A DNA stretch of 64,000 nucleotides from Cryptobacterium curtum DSM 15641 (GCF_000023845.1 NC_013170.1:1280501-1344500); one strand, 5' to 3'; counted from the stretch's first letter, positions 1 to 9,757 are shown. A program made the numbers and translations. The notes: generated by a model from the sequence alone, not told the origin.

Positions 1-21
1 TGTCTTCTTCATGATGGCCCC

Positions 22-333
22 CTACTTTGCCACACGTTTGATGAGATCCATTGCTTCATCAACAATCTCGTCGTTGCCCGATCGGATCTCTTCAACAACG
101 CAGGTCTCTAAATGATTCTGCAGCACAATACGCTCTATGCTTTGAATAGCACTACGCGTCGCAGACAACTGCACCAGGACATCGCCGCAGTAGCGGTTTT
201 CTTCAATCATCGTTTTGATACCGCCCAACTGCCCGATGGCGCGGTTCAAACGACGTTGTAAGTCTTCTTGTAAGTCTTGACTGCGCGGCGTGTGCTTCTG
301 CCGCGCACAATGCGGACACTCTCGTTCTGCCAT
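22..333 (-). CDS. csoR: CsoR/RcnR-family metal-sensing transcriptional repressor
   Basis: A 103-residue all-helical repressor of the DUF156 (CsoR/RcnR) family. These proteins bind DNA as tetramers and release it on binding a metal, usually Cu(I), to derepress a metal-efflux gene. The copper triad is visible as C49, H74 and C78, with spacing 25 and 4 as in classical CsoR. An extra C6-x2-C9 pair lies in the N-terminal arm. The ATG at 331-333 is preceded by an AAAGGAAG ribosome site. A perfect G/C-tract palindrome lies about 65 bases upstream, so autoregulation is likely. No copper ATPase or chaperone is in the window; it may lie just beyond the left edge. Confidence 0.9.
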   Translation of the reverse strand: MAERECPHCARQKHTPRSQDLQEDLQRRLNRAIGQLGGIKTMIEENRYCGDVLVQLSATRSAIQSIERIVLQNHLETCVVEEIRSGNDEIVDEAMDLIKRVAK

Positions 334-397
334 AGGTATGCGCTTCCTTTAACTGATTTCAGCCAGTTGACTCGTTCTTGTTTTACAGCGGCTATTA

Positions 398-416
398 TAT
401 ACCCCCTAGGGGTATA
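398..416. promoter_or_regulatory. CsoR-type operator palindrome
   Basis: Perfect inverted repeat with arms TATACCCC and GGGGTATA around a CTA spacer. Known CsoR/RcnR-family operators have this A/T-flanked C-tract/G-tract form. It lies upstream of the csoR start, so it is probably the autoregulatory site. A second small palindrome, CTGAACGTTCAG, occurs at 504-515 and is unexplained. Confidence 0.75.
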
Positions 417-603
417 GTCAACTACGAGAGGAAATATGCAAACTGGCACATCAGTAGACCTCTCGCGCCGTATCACGTGACGTCTCAATTACTGCCTACC
501 ACCCTGAACGTTCAGCATCGAAGGTGAGTTGAACACCATTAAACAGCAGAGAAATTGTTAGTGAGCATGCCGATGGAACCGATGTCGCAAACCTGTGACA
601 GCA

Positions 604-1476
604 TCAAACAGCAGAAACTTTTACGAACGATTGAGCCACGCCCAACGGATCGCTAAATACCTTCAGAGAATCGGAATGGGCCGAACAAATAAGCGTTAAA
701 CGATACCGTCTAGCCATGTCAACTGTTAAATCGGTTGGCACTGCCTTAGAGATCAGCGTTGGGATGCCCGCACGAATAGCTTTTACCACCATATCGGTTG
801 GAATACGTCCGCTGGTAAAAATAGTGCAATGCGCGAGGTCAACGCCATCACGCAAGGCGCAACCGACCACCTTATCGAATGCGTTATGGCGTCCTAAATC
901 TTCGCAGCAATAGAGCACTTCTTCTCCGAGCGCCAAATAGCAGCTGTGCGCCCCAAACGTGCGCTTATGCATAGGTGTATCAGCTTCAAAGATATGCGCC
1001 ATCTTAAACACCCAAGGAATGGACCATTTAATTGGCACCACTTCCTTGAGCTCTTCATTCTTTACCCAAGAATCATCGAGGGTACGATTAAAGGTGCAGC
1101 ATGAAGGCACAACATCCACGTGAGACCGATGTGGGCGTGGTGTTTCACGGTCGTGCAAATACACCATGGCACGCGTGGCGTACTCACAGAGATAGACCTC
1201 ATCCACTTCGTCGAGGCTATCGATCATTCCCTCGGTGAATAAGCGTCCAAGAACCAGTTCAATCACATGATCGGCTGAACACATCAGCGTCATGGTAAGC
1301 GTACCATTTACATACACGCGCACCGCGTTTTCCGTCTGCAGATAGTCTTCTTCCACAGATGCCGTACAGGCAGCTTCATCCGTGGCTTGACTAGCAGCAA
1401 GACCGGACGGATTCAGCCGAATGATGTCGTATACCTTCTCTTCCTCTATCGGTTGAGAGGCATCGAATACACGCAT
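604..1476 (-). CDS. fdhD: Formate dehydrogenase accessory sulfurtransferase FdhD
   Basis: FdhD transfers sulfur from a cysteine desulfurase to the molybdenum/bis-MGD cofactor of formate dehydrogenase and is required for its activity. The 290-residue product carries the family blocks EDLGRHNAFDK (about 192-202) and TSGR (221-224) followed by the conserved PTDLTVDMA segment. The ATG at 1474-1476 is chosen because AGAGGAA lies at good spacing; the upstream GTG at 1501-1503 has no suitable site. Oddity: the usual CGxC catalytic motif appears as adjacent cysteines C126-C127 followed by T-F, so only one of the two canonical positions seems kept. It is the last gene of the fdh operon. Confidence 0.93.
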   Translation of the reverse strand: MRVFDASQPIEEEKVYDIIRLNPSGLAASQATDEAACTASVEEDYLQTENAVRVYVNGTLTMTLMCSADHVIELVLGRLFTEGMIDSLDEVDEVYLCEYATRAMVYLHDRETPRPHRSHVDVVPSCCTFNRTLDDSWVKNEELKEVVPIKWSIPWVFKMAHIFEADTPMHKRTFGAHSCYLALGEEVLYCCEDLGRHNAFDKVVGCALRDGVDLAHCTIFTSGRIPTDMVVKAIRAGIPTLISKAVPTDLTVDMARRYRLTLICSAHSDSLKVFSDPLGVAQSFVKVSAV

Positions 1477-1571
1477 GACGTTCCTCTTCTCGAACTCTTT
1501 CACCTACCAGCTTAGCAATCTTTTTTCGAAAGACCAGACGGTGAAAGAAAGATGAAAAGAAAATTTAAGCG

Positions 1572-2489
1572 CTACACGTCATACGTTGGTGCGTTTTGAA
1601 AGCGCGGATCGTGAGCGATTTCATCCAAACGCGCCATGACAACATCTTCTACTTCCATGGCAAAGGGCTGTACTTTCATATCTTCGCGGAACACAACCCG
1701 CTGGTAGCCGCCACAATCGTCACATCGCTGCAGTCGATGTGCAGGATCACCTGCCACATTGAAGTAATGAAGATGACTCGTACTGCGCGTGCCGCAGTTC
1801 CCGCACCGAATACGATCGAAATTCCACTGGGTACCGCACATCGCGCAGTACTGCATGCGGCCGCGTCCGTCGCTTGCGGCCGACTCCCCTACCCACGAAG
1901 CCGTTGCGGGCGATCCGCAGACCGGGCAGTCAACGGATCGCTCGAACGAATGGTGATCGTCAGCATCTTGATAGGCAGCAACAGCCGCTTCAGCAGCGGG
2001 CTGCAAATGGGCACGCAGGGCAAACGCCGGCACCATCATCAGCACGTTAGCGGGCAGATCGGCAGAGACGTCAAAGCTATCGATGTGAGCAAGTGTCTCT
2101 TCGATAAACGAGGCAGGATCTGTGCCTGCGCGCACAAGGTCAACGCGCGCACAAAAAGCGTTCCAGTCAAATGCCTGTAAGGCACGAGTTGCCGCGTCAT
2201 CAAGACCCGCATGATCCGCCATATAGCTGGCAATCTGTTGACACGTTTGTGCGAAGTCTGCAGCATCAAGCGCCACTGGCACCTGCGAGAAAACTCCTTC
2301 TGGTGCACGGTACAGCGCAACAATCTGCGCTGCCTCTGGCGCATGCCAGCCATTTTGAGCGGCTACAAAGTCGGCACGTTCTTGCTGAATATCCAAAAGC
2401 CCTTCAAAAAAGGCCAGCCGCGACGTTTCAGCAGGATCTGCCTCCTCTTGATACGCCGCAACAGCAGCATGCACCAGCTTGGAGTCCAC
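1572..2489 (-). CDS. fdhE: Formate dehydrogenase accessory protein FdhE
   Basis: FdhE is a cytoplasmic maturation factor that interacts with the catalytic subunit of respiratory formate dehydrogenases before Tat export. The 305-residue product has the rubredoxin-like zinc/iron knuckles of the family: CxxC pairs at about 188/191, 215/218, 229/232 and 256/259. A helical N-terminal domain precedes them. The start is GTG at 2487-2489, with GGAG eight bases upstream. It begins only two bases beyond the stop of the cytochrome b gene, so it is translationally coupled within the fdh operon. Confidence 0.92.
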   Translation of the reverse strand: MDSKLVHAAVAAYQEEADPAETSRLAFFEGLLDIQQERADFVAAQNGWHAPEAAQIVALYRAPEGVFSQVPVALDAADFAQTCQQIASYMADHAGLDDAATRALQAFDWNAFCARVDLVRAGTDPASFIEETLAHIDSFDVSADLPANVLMMVPAFALRAHLQPAAEAAVAAYQDADDHHSFERSVDCPVCGSPATASWVGESAASDGRGRMQYCAMCGTQWNFDRIRCGNCGTRSTSHLHYFNVAGDPAHRLQRCDDCGGYQRVVFREDMKVQPFAMEVEDVVMARLDEIAHDPRFQNAPTYDV

Positions 2490-2491
2490 CG

Positions 2492-3202
2492 TTACTTCTC
2501 CACTTCTTCGACGTTGCCTTCTTCAATTTCCTTACGAGCCCAAAAGCCCCAGTGATACAAAGCATTCGATTCGCTTACTTTTCCATCGCCCCACATAAGA
2601 CGAATTGTCCCGCGGTAGGGTTGGAAGATGCCAGCACCCAGATAGATGTGGGCCACACCAAATACGATAAACATGATAAAGCAGATATCATGCACCATAC
2701 GCATGATCATCTCGGCCGTACCGTTGGCATTAAACACACTCGTTCCCAACCACAAAACCAAGCCTGAAGCGGCAATGCAGATGCCCGATAGAATCATGGC
2801 GCCGTCAGCAATACGCTGTCCACTTTTTACTTCGTCTTGGTCGGGCATGTGAACCCGTTTTGGCCCAAGCATGTAAGGGACAAACTTCAGCATGAATTCG
2901 AAGTCTTCACGCGTCCATTTGGTGAAGTACTTTCCTAAGAATTCTTTGAAGCCCTTCGGTGCAAGAAAAGCACTCACAATGGGTGTCAAGATAAAGATGG
3001 CACCCACCACCCGGTGGCTAATACGCATCCCCTGAGCCACAGCAGGAAACGCTGCTGCCAACTGAGGAACGAACACAAACAGGCCAGAAATAACCAGCCA
3101 GATGCAGGAAACTGCCACGATATCGTGCGTAAGACGTGTCTGGAGCGAGTGGCGCGGTATGACGCGCTCAGGATAGTTCTTCTTTTCGGTCTTCTCGGCC
3201 AT
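2492..3202 (-). CDS. Formate dehydrogenase cytochrome b556 (gamma) subunit
   Basis: An integral membrane diheme cytochrome b of the FdnI/FdoI family, 236 residues. It passes electrons from the FeS subunit to menaquinone. Several hydrophobic helices are visible (for example about 25-50, 75-95, 135-160 and 175-195). Histidines H19 (near the N-terminus), H67 and others in the helices are candidate heme ligands. The ATG overlaps the stop of the preceding FeS-subunit gene (TAATG), a sign of tight coupling. The neighbours are the FeS subunit upstream and fdhE downstream. Confidence 0.92.
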   Translation of the reverse strand: MAEKTEKKNYPERVIPRHSLQTRLTHDIVAVSCIWLVISGLFVFVPQLAAAFPAVAQGMRISHRVVGAIFILTPIVSAFLAPKGFKEFLGKYFTKWTREDFEFMLKFVPYMLGPKRVHMPDQDEVKSGQRIADGAMILSGICIAASGLVLWLGTSVFNANGTAEMIMRMVHDICFIMFIVFGVAHIYLGAGIFQPYRGTIRLMWGDGKVSESNALYHWGFWARKEIEEGNVEEVEK

Positions 3203-4101
3203 TATCGCTCACCTGCCTCTTTGTCGATATGCTTGATAACTTCATCGGTATCGACATCGATAACATCATGATCTACTTCATCGTAGTACATTCTGTCGCG
3301 CTTATAGCCCGTGCCCAACAAGAACGACAGGCCCAAGCCACCAACGATACCGGCAGCACCAAGAGCAGCCAGCGGTTTCATGTAACCTAAGGCTTCTGTT
3401 AAGCCATCGGGGGCAGCACCTTCAGGTAAGTTCTGATACATAGACAAGTCGTACTTGAGCACGTTGATGACATGCAGGCCACCACATTCGTCGGCGCCGT
3501 AGACACGCGCATCGCTAAACCCTTTTTCGTGGAGCACTTCAACGCGTTTGCGTGCTTTAGCAATCAATTCGTCGCGCGGACCCCACTCAAGGGCATTCGG
3601 CTGACAGGTAGAAACACACGCTGGTGCTCTGCCGTGACGCACGCGATCGATGCATCCGGTGCACTTATTGATCTTGATACCGCCACCTACAACGCCAATG
3701 CCAGTATGACGCGGGACATCAAAGGGGCATGCACTGCGGCAATACTGACACCCAATGCATTTATCCACATCGTAGATAACAAGCCCCGTACCGTCCGGGT
3801 CGTGATACAAACTGCCACTGGGGCAAACGTTAACGCAGGCTGCATCGGTGCAGTGCATGCACGAACGACGGCCAAAGGCCCAGTCGACACCATACGCGTT
3901 TTCGCGGGCGCGCTCTTCAAAGGTGATAATCAAGCGCGTATCAGGGTTGAGATCAGACGGATTTTGAAACGTACCTTTGAATTCCCCCGCGTTGAAATCA
4001 ATGGGGGAAGGCAGTTCGTTCCACACTTTGCACGCAGCTTGGCACCCACGGCAAGCAGTACACTTCGATGCATCATAATAGATAGCCATTTCCTGTGACA
4101 T
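3202..4101 (-). CDS. Formate dehydrogenase iron-sulfur (beta) subunit
   Basis: A ferredoxin-like subunit (299 residues) of the FdnH type that wires the molybdenum site to the cytochrome b. Four cysteine clusters for [4Fe-4S] centres are visible: CTACRGCQAAC (about 14-24), CMHCTDAACVNVC, CIGCQYCRSAC and CTGC...CVSTC. A single hydrophobic stretch near residues 235-258 is the expected C-terminal membrane anchor. It is followed by an acidic tail. The start ATG at 4099-4101 has a GGGGG-rich site upstream. The gene lies 16 bases after fdhA and overlaps the cytochrome b gene. Confidence 0.95.
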   Translation of the reverse strand: MSQEMAIYYDASKCTACRGCQAACKVWNELPSPIDFNAGEFKGTFQNPSDLNPDTRLIITFEERARENAYGVDWAFGRRSCMHCTDAACVNVCPSGSLYHDPDGTGLVIYDVDKCIGCQYCRSACPFDVPRHTGIGVVGGGIKINKCTGCIDRVRHGRAPACVSTCQPNALEWGPRDELIAKARKRVEVLHEKGFSDARVYGADECGGLHVINVLKYDLSMYQNLPEGAAPDGLTEALGYMKPLAALGAAGIVGGLGLSFLLGTGYKRDRMYYDEVDHDVIDVDTDEVIKHIDKEAGER

Positions 4102-4117
4102 AGTTCAACCCCCTTCC

Positions 4118-7100
4118 TTATGCTTTCTCGAGGCCAACAAGGAAGGCCTTCGATTCTTGAATAAAACTGTTCGGGTCGCCCACATTGGGCACCAAGTCGT
4201 TCGTAATATCGCCCTGAGTGAAGATGTTTGTGTAACCCCAGTCATGCACGATACCGATGGTGTACTGCGTTTTGCCGTGCACCTTCAGCGGCGCCACCCG
4301 TTTGGTGACCATGGCGTGAACCTTGATGGACCCGCGATTATTAAAGATGCGCACCTCATCACCGTTGCTGATACCTTTTTCTTCAGCGAGTTCTGCCGGG
4401 ATCTCGCAGTACTGGTGGGGAACCATTTCGTTGAGCGCGGGAATCGTATGCGTTTCCTGACCCGTAGACCACTGTTCAGTCAATGAATAGGTGGTCGCCA
4501 CGTAGGGGTACTTCTCAACGTTTCCCTTGGTGTCTCTGATAGACGGATCCTCCGCAAACAGAATCGCCGGATTATGGTCAGACCCATTAAGCACATTGGT
4601 CGTGGGAGACTCAAACGGCTCATAATGTTCAGGCAGAGGCATGTCGTTCATCACATTGCTGAACAGGCAGGCGTTCTGTTCCCAACGCATAAAGAAGGCT
4701 TTATTGTTTGGGGCAATCGGTGTGGTAGTGCCATCAGCGTTCGCCTTGCTGGCTGCAAAGTCGCCCACATCAGTCAAAATCCACTTCTCACCGTCCCATT
4801 CCACCGGTGCCTTATCGGCACGCCAGGGCTTACCGTTCATGTCGCACGAAGCACGGTTGTACAAAATACGACGGTTCGCAGGCCAGCTAAACGACCACTT
4901 GGGGAAGATGTGCAGATCGCCAACGTCGGTGTTATCACGACGACCTGTGTTTTGCTGCGACGGATCCAACGGAGCGTCGGCGTTGCCATAGTAGCCGGTA
5001 TAGATCCAGCAAGCACTCGCCGTTGAACCGTCAGCCTTGAGCTTGCTAAATGCATCAAGCAGCTTAGGCGTATTGTTCTTGAAGTCCTCCGTCGCCCCCT
5101 CGGTGCGATAGCCATTAAGCTCCCAGGCAATCTTGCGCATATCGGGCTTGCCGTCTTCGCCAGCATAATCCCACTTAGCATTCAGAATAGGCGTCGGGAA
5201 CGCGCCACCTTCCTTTTCGTAGAGCTCGCGAAGCTTCTGATGAATCAACATGAGTACTTCCATGTCGGGCTTCGAATTGCCGCGTGGCTCAACCGCCTTG
5301 TAACGCCACTGCATGACACGACCTGAATTGAGAACGGTGCCAGGCTTTTCGAACAAGCTCACAATGGGAAGGAAGTAGCATTCGGTTTTAATGTTAGCCG
5401 CATTTTCCCTGATGTCCGGAGCATCCCAGAACGCAGCGGTCTCTGTTATATACATGTCGTCAAAGACCAACCAGTCCAGATTGCCGGTAACGCGCCGCAG
5501 ATAGCTTGCATTTGCCTGCGACTGCAAGGGGTTTTGACCAAAGAACATATAGCCCTTGATAACACCTTGTTCGATCAGGTGGAATGCATTCTGCAGCGAG
5601 CGCTTCGACGCATTATCAAGCTTCGGAAGCCAATTGAAACCGTAATCGTTATCGGCGGTGGCATTGTCGCCGAAGAACGACTTCAGATATGACACAAGGA
5701 ACTTCGGCGTGTTCGACCAATACCCATCGCTCGGCGTTTCGTTGGCACAATACTCACCAATCGTACGACCTCTTGTATCGGTAGGCCACTTGAGATAGCC
5801 CGTCATATCGCCAGGAGAGATGCACATGTCGGTACACCCCTGTACGTTGGGTTCGCCACGCAGTGCGGCAAGCTGACCGCCCGGCACGCCAATGTTGCCC
5901 AGCAGAAGCTGAATAATGGACATACTGCGGGTATTGCCCACGCCGGTACTGTGCTGTGTCTGGCCGAGCGCATACAGAATCGTGCCCGCTTTATCGGTTG
6001 CACCGGTGCTTGTATAGATGTCGTAGACCTGCTCAAGCGCTTCACGATTCATGCCACAGACGCTGCATACCGTATCGAGGTCATAGCGAGAGTAATGATT
6101 GCGCATGATCTGATACACACAGTTGGGGTCCTCAAGCGTGGGGTCCTTCTTCGGCGTCTTTAGGACAGGCGGTGTGAAAGCAGGTACGCCTTCTTCGGTT
6201 GTCCATGCATACGCGCCAGTCGCAGACGTATCCCACTGGGTTTCCGATTCAACCTGATACGACCAGGTAGTCTTGTCGTACGACTTTGTTTCTTCGTTAA
6301 ATCCGCTAAATAAACCTTCTTCCGGATCAAAGGTAAAATCAGGGTTGATCAGGTAAGAAAGGTTCGTGTAATTAAGGCAGTACTCATGCTGCCAGCGATC
6401 ATGTTCAAAGATGTAGTTGATCATGCCGCCATAGAAAGCGATGTCAGTACCAGGGCGAATAGGACAATAGATGTCAGCAAGCGCAGCCGTACGCGTGAAA
6501 CGCGGATCAACAACAATAAATGTTGCGCCGTTTTCGCGAGCGCGATCGACCCATTTCATTGAAGCGGGATGATTTTCGGCATTATTGCAGCCGCACGTAA
6601 GAAGCACGTCAGCGTTGGCAAGATCGCCCCACTGTCCCGTCATTGCACCTCTACCAAACGTTGGTCCCAGACCGGAAACCGTAGAGCTGTGTCAAACGCG
6701 CGCCTGGTTATCGAGGGTGATGGCCCCTAATTCGCGGAAGAGCTTGACGATGAAATACTCTTCTTCGATGGTCATTGAAGACCCGCCTAAACAGGCAATA
6801 GCTGGTGTGCGATTAACCGTCACACCTGCTTCGTTGACTTCTTCAAAGGTTTCATCGCGCGTGTCTTTCATATGACGCGCAATCTCATTGATCGCTTCGT
6901 CCCAGGAAATGTCTTCCCACTCGCTTGCGCCCGGACGACGAACTTTTGGAGTAGTAACACGGCCAGGGTTTTCTTCGAGAGCGCCCGTCTTGGGATTTAC
7001 GATATATTCCGTTTGAAATTCAGCCGCACCCTTGGGGCAAAGGCCACCTTCGTTTACAAAGTGATCCGGGTCACCTTCAACATGGACCAGTTCACCGTCA

Positions 7101-7294
7101 CGCACCGAGGTAACCAAACCACAGCCGCACGCGCAGTAACAGCAGATACTCGTCCGCTCTTCGGTGTCTTCGAGCTTCCATTCCTTTTGATTATCGAATG
7201 CAAACGCCTTCGACTGATTGGATAGCTCCCAGGCCATCGAGCCGGCAAATGCCAGCGCCGTTGCCTTAAAAAGCCCGCGCCGCGTTAAGTCCAT
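4118..7294 (-). CDS. Selenocysteine-containing formate dehydrogenase catalytic (alpha) subunit
   Basis: The molybdenum/bis-MGD subunit of a respiratory, FdnG-like formate dehydrogenase. Two open segments (4118-6691 and 6695-7294) are joined in frame by a single UGA (tca on + at 6692-6694), which sits in the context NQARV-U-HSSTV, the known Sec site of this family. The product is about 1058 residues with Sec201, close to FdnG (1015, Sec196). The N-terminus is a Tat signal (LTRRGLFKA), followed by a [4Fe-4S] motif with CCYCACGC. The ATG at 7292-7294 is preferred over GTG 7301-7303 because AGAGGA lies about ten bases before it. The subunit is probably active outside the membrane. It heads the operon fdhA-fdhB-fdhC-fdhE-fdhD. 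Confidence 0.95.
6649..6694 (-). promoter_or_regulatory. Bacterial SECIS element of fdhA with the UGA Sec codon
   Basis: Directly after the UGA the minus strand folds into a hairpin. The lower stem is CUCUAC (6681-6686) paired with GUAGAG (6649-6654). The upper stem is GGUUUCC with GGGACC, leaving a bulged U and a GGUCU apical loop. The bulged U plus GGUCU loop is the SelB-binding signature of E. coli fdhF/fdnG SECIS elements. This supports reading UGA as selenocysteine, not as a stop. Confidence 0.9.
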
Positions 7295-7720
7295 GCGGAT
7301 CACTTCCTCTTTCTCTCGTCTAATGGGAATTTGTCACAATCCCCTTTTCCACCCAAGCATGCACGGCGTTGCCGCCGGCCTCCACCTTGCTGAGTAGCCT
7401 TCTGTAGTGTCATCGAAACGCGTTTTGCTCAACAAGGGGGAAAACCCGCTATTTCGGCCAAATGCGTAGCATCAAGCGGGTGATTTTTGCGATTTTGTGT
7501 ATTGAGCAAAAGGATGATAAGCGCCATTTATACTCGCACGAAACGTGCTACATGCCTGTGACATGGGAAAATGTATGCTCGGTGTAAAATGGTCTACATC
7601 CCAGCGACGCGCCCACGACACGCAACTACAGCAGCTGAAAGGTCGCAGTATCATAGAAATTCAAGTAGAGTGCAATTGGATAGAGTTCAACAAACAGCCA
7701 AGCAGGGGAAAGGAGGATAG
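7295..7720. other. Divergent intergenic region between fdhA and selD
   Basis: A 426-base gap separating leftward fdhA from rightward selD. It must hold the promoters of both operons, but I cannot assign -35/-10 boxes with confidence. No coding region, tRNA or strong hairpin is evident. A 60-codon antisense frame at 7472-7654 has no family resemblance and was not called. Confidence 0.5.
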
Positions 7721-8776
7721 ATGAGCGAAGAGGAACGCGTGCACTTAACTCGCATGACGTCTAAAGGCGGTTGAGCAGCCAAATGGAGTCCGGGTGACTT
7801 GCAGGAAATAATGAAAAAGATTGCGCCGGCTCAAAGCCCCAATTTACTGTTGGGCTTCGACACCAGTGATGATGCGGCAGTATTTCGTCTCTCTGACGAT
7901 CAAGCTGCGGTGCTGACGCTTGATTTCTTCACGCCGGTTGTTGATGACCCCTACGAGTTTGGAGCCATTGCCGCCGCAAACGCGCTTTCCGATGTATTTG
8001 CCATGGGAGCAACGCCGATAACAGCGCTCAATATCCTCGCTTTCCCCTGCAAACTCGGCAACGATGTCGTGGCTGAAGTTATGCGCGGTGGATCTGACAA
8101 AGTGGCTGAAGCAGGTGCTTTCACCGTAGGTGGGCATTCCATCGACGATGAAGAACCGAAGTATGGCCTTTCCGTCTTTGGCGTCGTGCACCCCGATCAC
8201 ATTATTCGCAATGGCGGCGCCCGTCCTGGCGATGTGCTGTTCTATACCAAGAAAATTGGTACCGGCATTCTCACCTCGGCATTTCGTGCCAAGCTGGAAA
8301 CCGACGAGAGTATGCGGGAAGCCATCAATTCGATGATGGAGCTCAACAAATATGGTGCGGCAGCCATGCGTCGCGTACGTACCCATGCGGCCACCGATGT
8401 GACCGGCTTTGGGTTAGCCGGTCACCTTCACGAAATGCTCGAAGCATCAGGTTGTGCTGCACGCTTGCAGTGGGATGCCCTTCCCCTGTTTGATAAGGTA
8501 TTTGACTATGCTTGCGCCTATTGCCGTCCAGGAAAAACGTTCTCGATTATCCAATGGGCACAACCCTTTGTGCCACAGGGCACGCTCGACGACAACGACT
8601 ACGACAATCGCATGGCGGTGCTCTGCGACCCACAAACATCAGGTGGTTTGCTGGTGGCTGTCGACCCCGCTGATGCTGATGCGTTCGACGCTGCTTTCTT
8701 CGAGCAGACAAAACGCCACGCCTCTCGCATCGGCGAAGTGATCGACGGCCCTGCGGGTAACGTATTCATCGCTTAG
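7721..8776 (+). CDS. selD: Selenide, water dikinase SelD, itself a selenoprotein (Sec18)
   Basis: SelD makes selenophosphate from selenide and ATP for tRNA-Sec charging. A naive reading starts at the TTG at 7799 and loses the catalytic N-terminus. Reading through the UGA at 7772-7774 in the same frame restores TSKGG-U-AAKW, which matches the U/C-x2-K active site of SelD (C17 and K20 in E. coli; here U18 and K21). The true start is ATG 7721, preceded by a strong AAAGGAGG site, giving 351 residues. The glycine-rich GFDTSDDAAVF and later family blocks follow. It stands alone on the plus strand, with a terminator after it. Confidence 0.93.
7772..7800 (+). promoter_or_regulatory. UGA Sec codon and candidate SECIS hairpin of selD
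   Basis: The UGA at 7772-7774 is followed after 16 bases by a 5-nt loop CGGGU (7791-7795) closed by GAGUC (7786-7790) and GACUU (7796-7800). The distance and the G-rich loop suit a bacterial SECIS. The stem is short and lacks the bulged U of the fdhA element, so the exact fold is tentative. Confidence 0.6.
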
Positions 8777-8824
8777 CGGCAATGTGTTCACTGCTTAGCA
8801 GGACAAAACATAAAGCAGACAACG

Positions 8825-8866
8825 AGGCAAGCAATCGCTGTTCATTACAACTATTGCTTGCCTTTT
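8825..8866 (+). terminator. Rho-independent terminator after selD
   Basis: An 11-bp stem, AGGCAAGCAAT (8825-8835) with ATTGCTTGCCT (8853-8863), followed by a short T-run. It lies about 50 bases after the selD stop. Confidence 0.75.
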
Positions 8867-8946
8867 AAACGTTCGAAGTGAATGCCTCTCGATGGCACGT
8901 GCAGACTCGTATCAGTTTTTCAAAACACTCGGAATGAAATAGATAG

Positions 8947-9540
8947 CTATCGCTGATCTTTGCGAAATTCGCGAATCATCTTGGCGAGATTGCCAAAATC
9001 AATATGGACATGCTCTTTGTCGTTATCCACATGGATGCCATCCCATCCAACATGGACCTTTTCGCCCTTCTTTGAGTTGAGAACATGGACACCCTCACCA
9101 AGGCTCACTCTGACATAGTCATTTTCAGAATCGCCTGATTGCTGCCAGGTTGTCTGTTCTTCTTCATCTGAATAGACAGTATCACCTTCGCCTTGAACTG
9201 CGGCGTTTTCGCTTTGCGCTGCGGTGTCTTCACCCTGCTCGGCGGCGTCTTCGGCAGGTTCGCTCTGTGCCGCATTATCCGCAGCTGTTTCAACACCAGC
9301 AGCCTTGGACACGGGCGCTTCACCAATAGCTTTTTCTGGGTCAGCAAAGAGCAATTCGTCCACAGTGATGCCATACAGCAGGGCGAGCGCGATAAGGTTA
9401 TCAGTATCAGGAGATGCTTCGGCGCACTCCCACTTCGACACTGCTTGACGCGACACATCTATCTTTGCGGCAACCTGTTCTTGAGAAAGTCCCGCAGCAC
9501 GTCGATATTCATAAAGCCTTTTTGCTATTTCGATCTTCAT
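8947..9540 (-). CDS. XRE-family transcriptional regulator with long acidic linker
   Basis: A 197-residue protein with an N-terminal Cro/C1-type helix-turn-helix (about residues 5-60, including LSQEQVAAKIDVSRQAVSKWE). An Ala/Glu/Gln-rich low-complexity linker (about 75-135) follows. The C-terminal segment contains VHVGWDGIHVDN and ends in a basic helix. The ATG at 9538-9540 is chosen because GAGAGG lies eight bases before it; the 53 codons upstream show no protein-like pattern. It lies downstream of the selenium operon on the same strand, so it may regulate it, but the effector and target cannot be read. No transmembrane segment is present. Confidence 0.75.
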   Translation of the reverse strand: MKIEIAKRLYEYRRAAGLSQEQVAAKIDVSRQAVSKWECAEASPDTDNLIALALLYGITVDELLFADPEKAIGEAPVSKAAGVETAADNAAQSEPAEDAAEQGEDTAAQSENAAVQGEGDTVYSDEEEQTTWQQSGDSENDYVRVSLGEGVHVLNSKKGEKVHVGWDGIHVDNDKEHVHIDFGNLAKMIREFRKDQR

Positions 9541-9757
9541 AGAAGAAACCTCTCTGGTAATAGTACGTATTCCGCAGCTGCATCTCGCATACTCGTTGGT
9601 CTCAGCAATAAGCGCCACCAATTCTAGCTTGCAATTGATAGCGCAACCAATAGTTGCGAAAAGAAAAGCACCCACTGGCTTCACTGCTTCATCCACCAAC
9701 AGGCAGTTTAACCTGCCATTATCTTGGATTGCGGCTTCGACGCGTTTCTATTACTCG

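Noticed and set aside
1596-2180. Long plus-strand frames over fdhE (1596-2180, 2171-2767)
   Set aside because: They are antisense to a conserved gene and encode no recognisable family.
6692-6694. Stop codon splitting fdhA into two proteins
   Set aside because: The UGA sits at the conserved Sec site, with a SECIS hairpin and selABCD nearby, so one protein is read.
7799-7801. TTG start for selD
   Set aside because: It has no ribosome site and loses the catalytic Sec/Lys; ATG 7721 with AAAGGAGG and read-through is far better.
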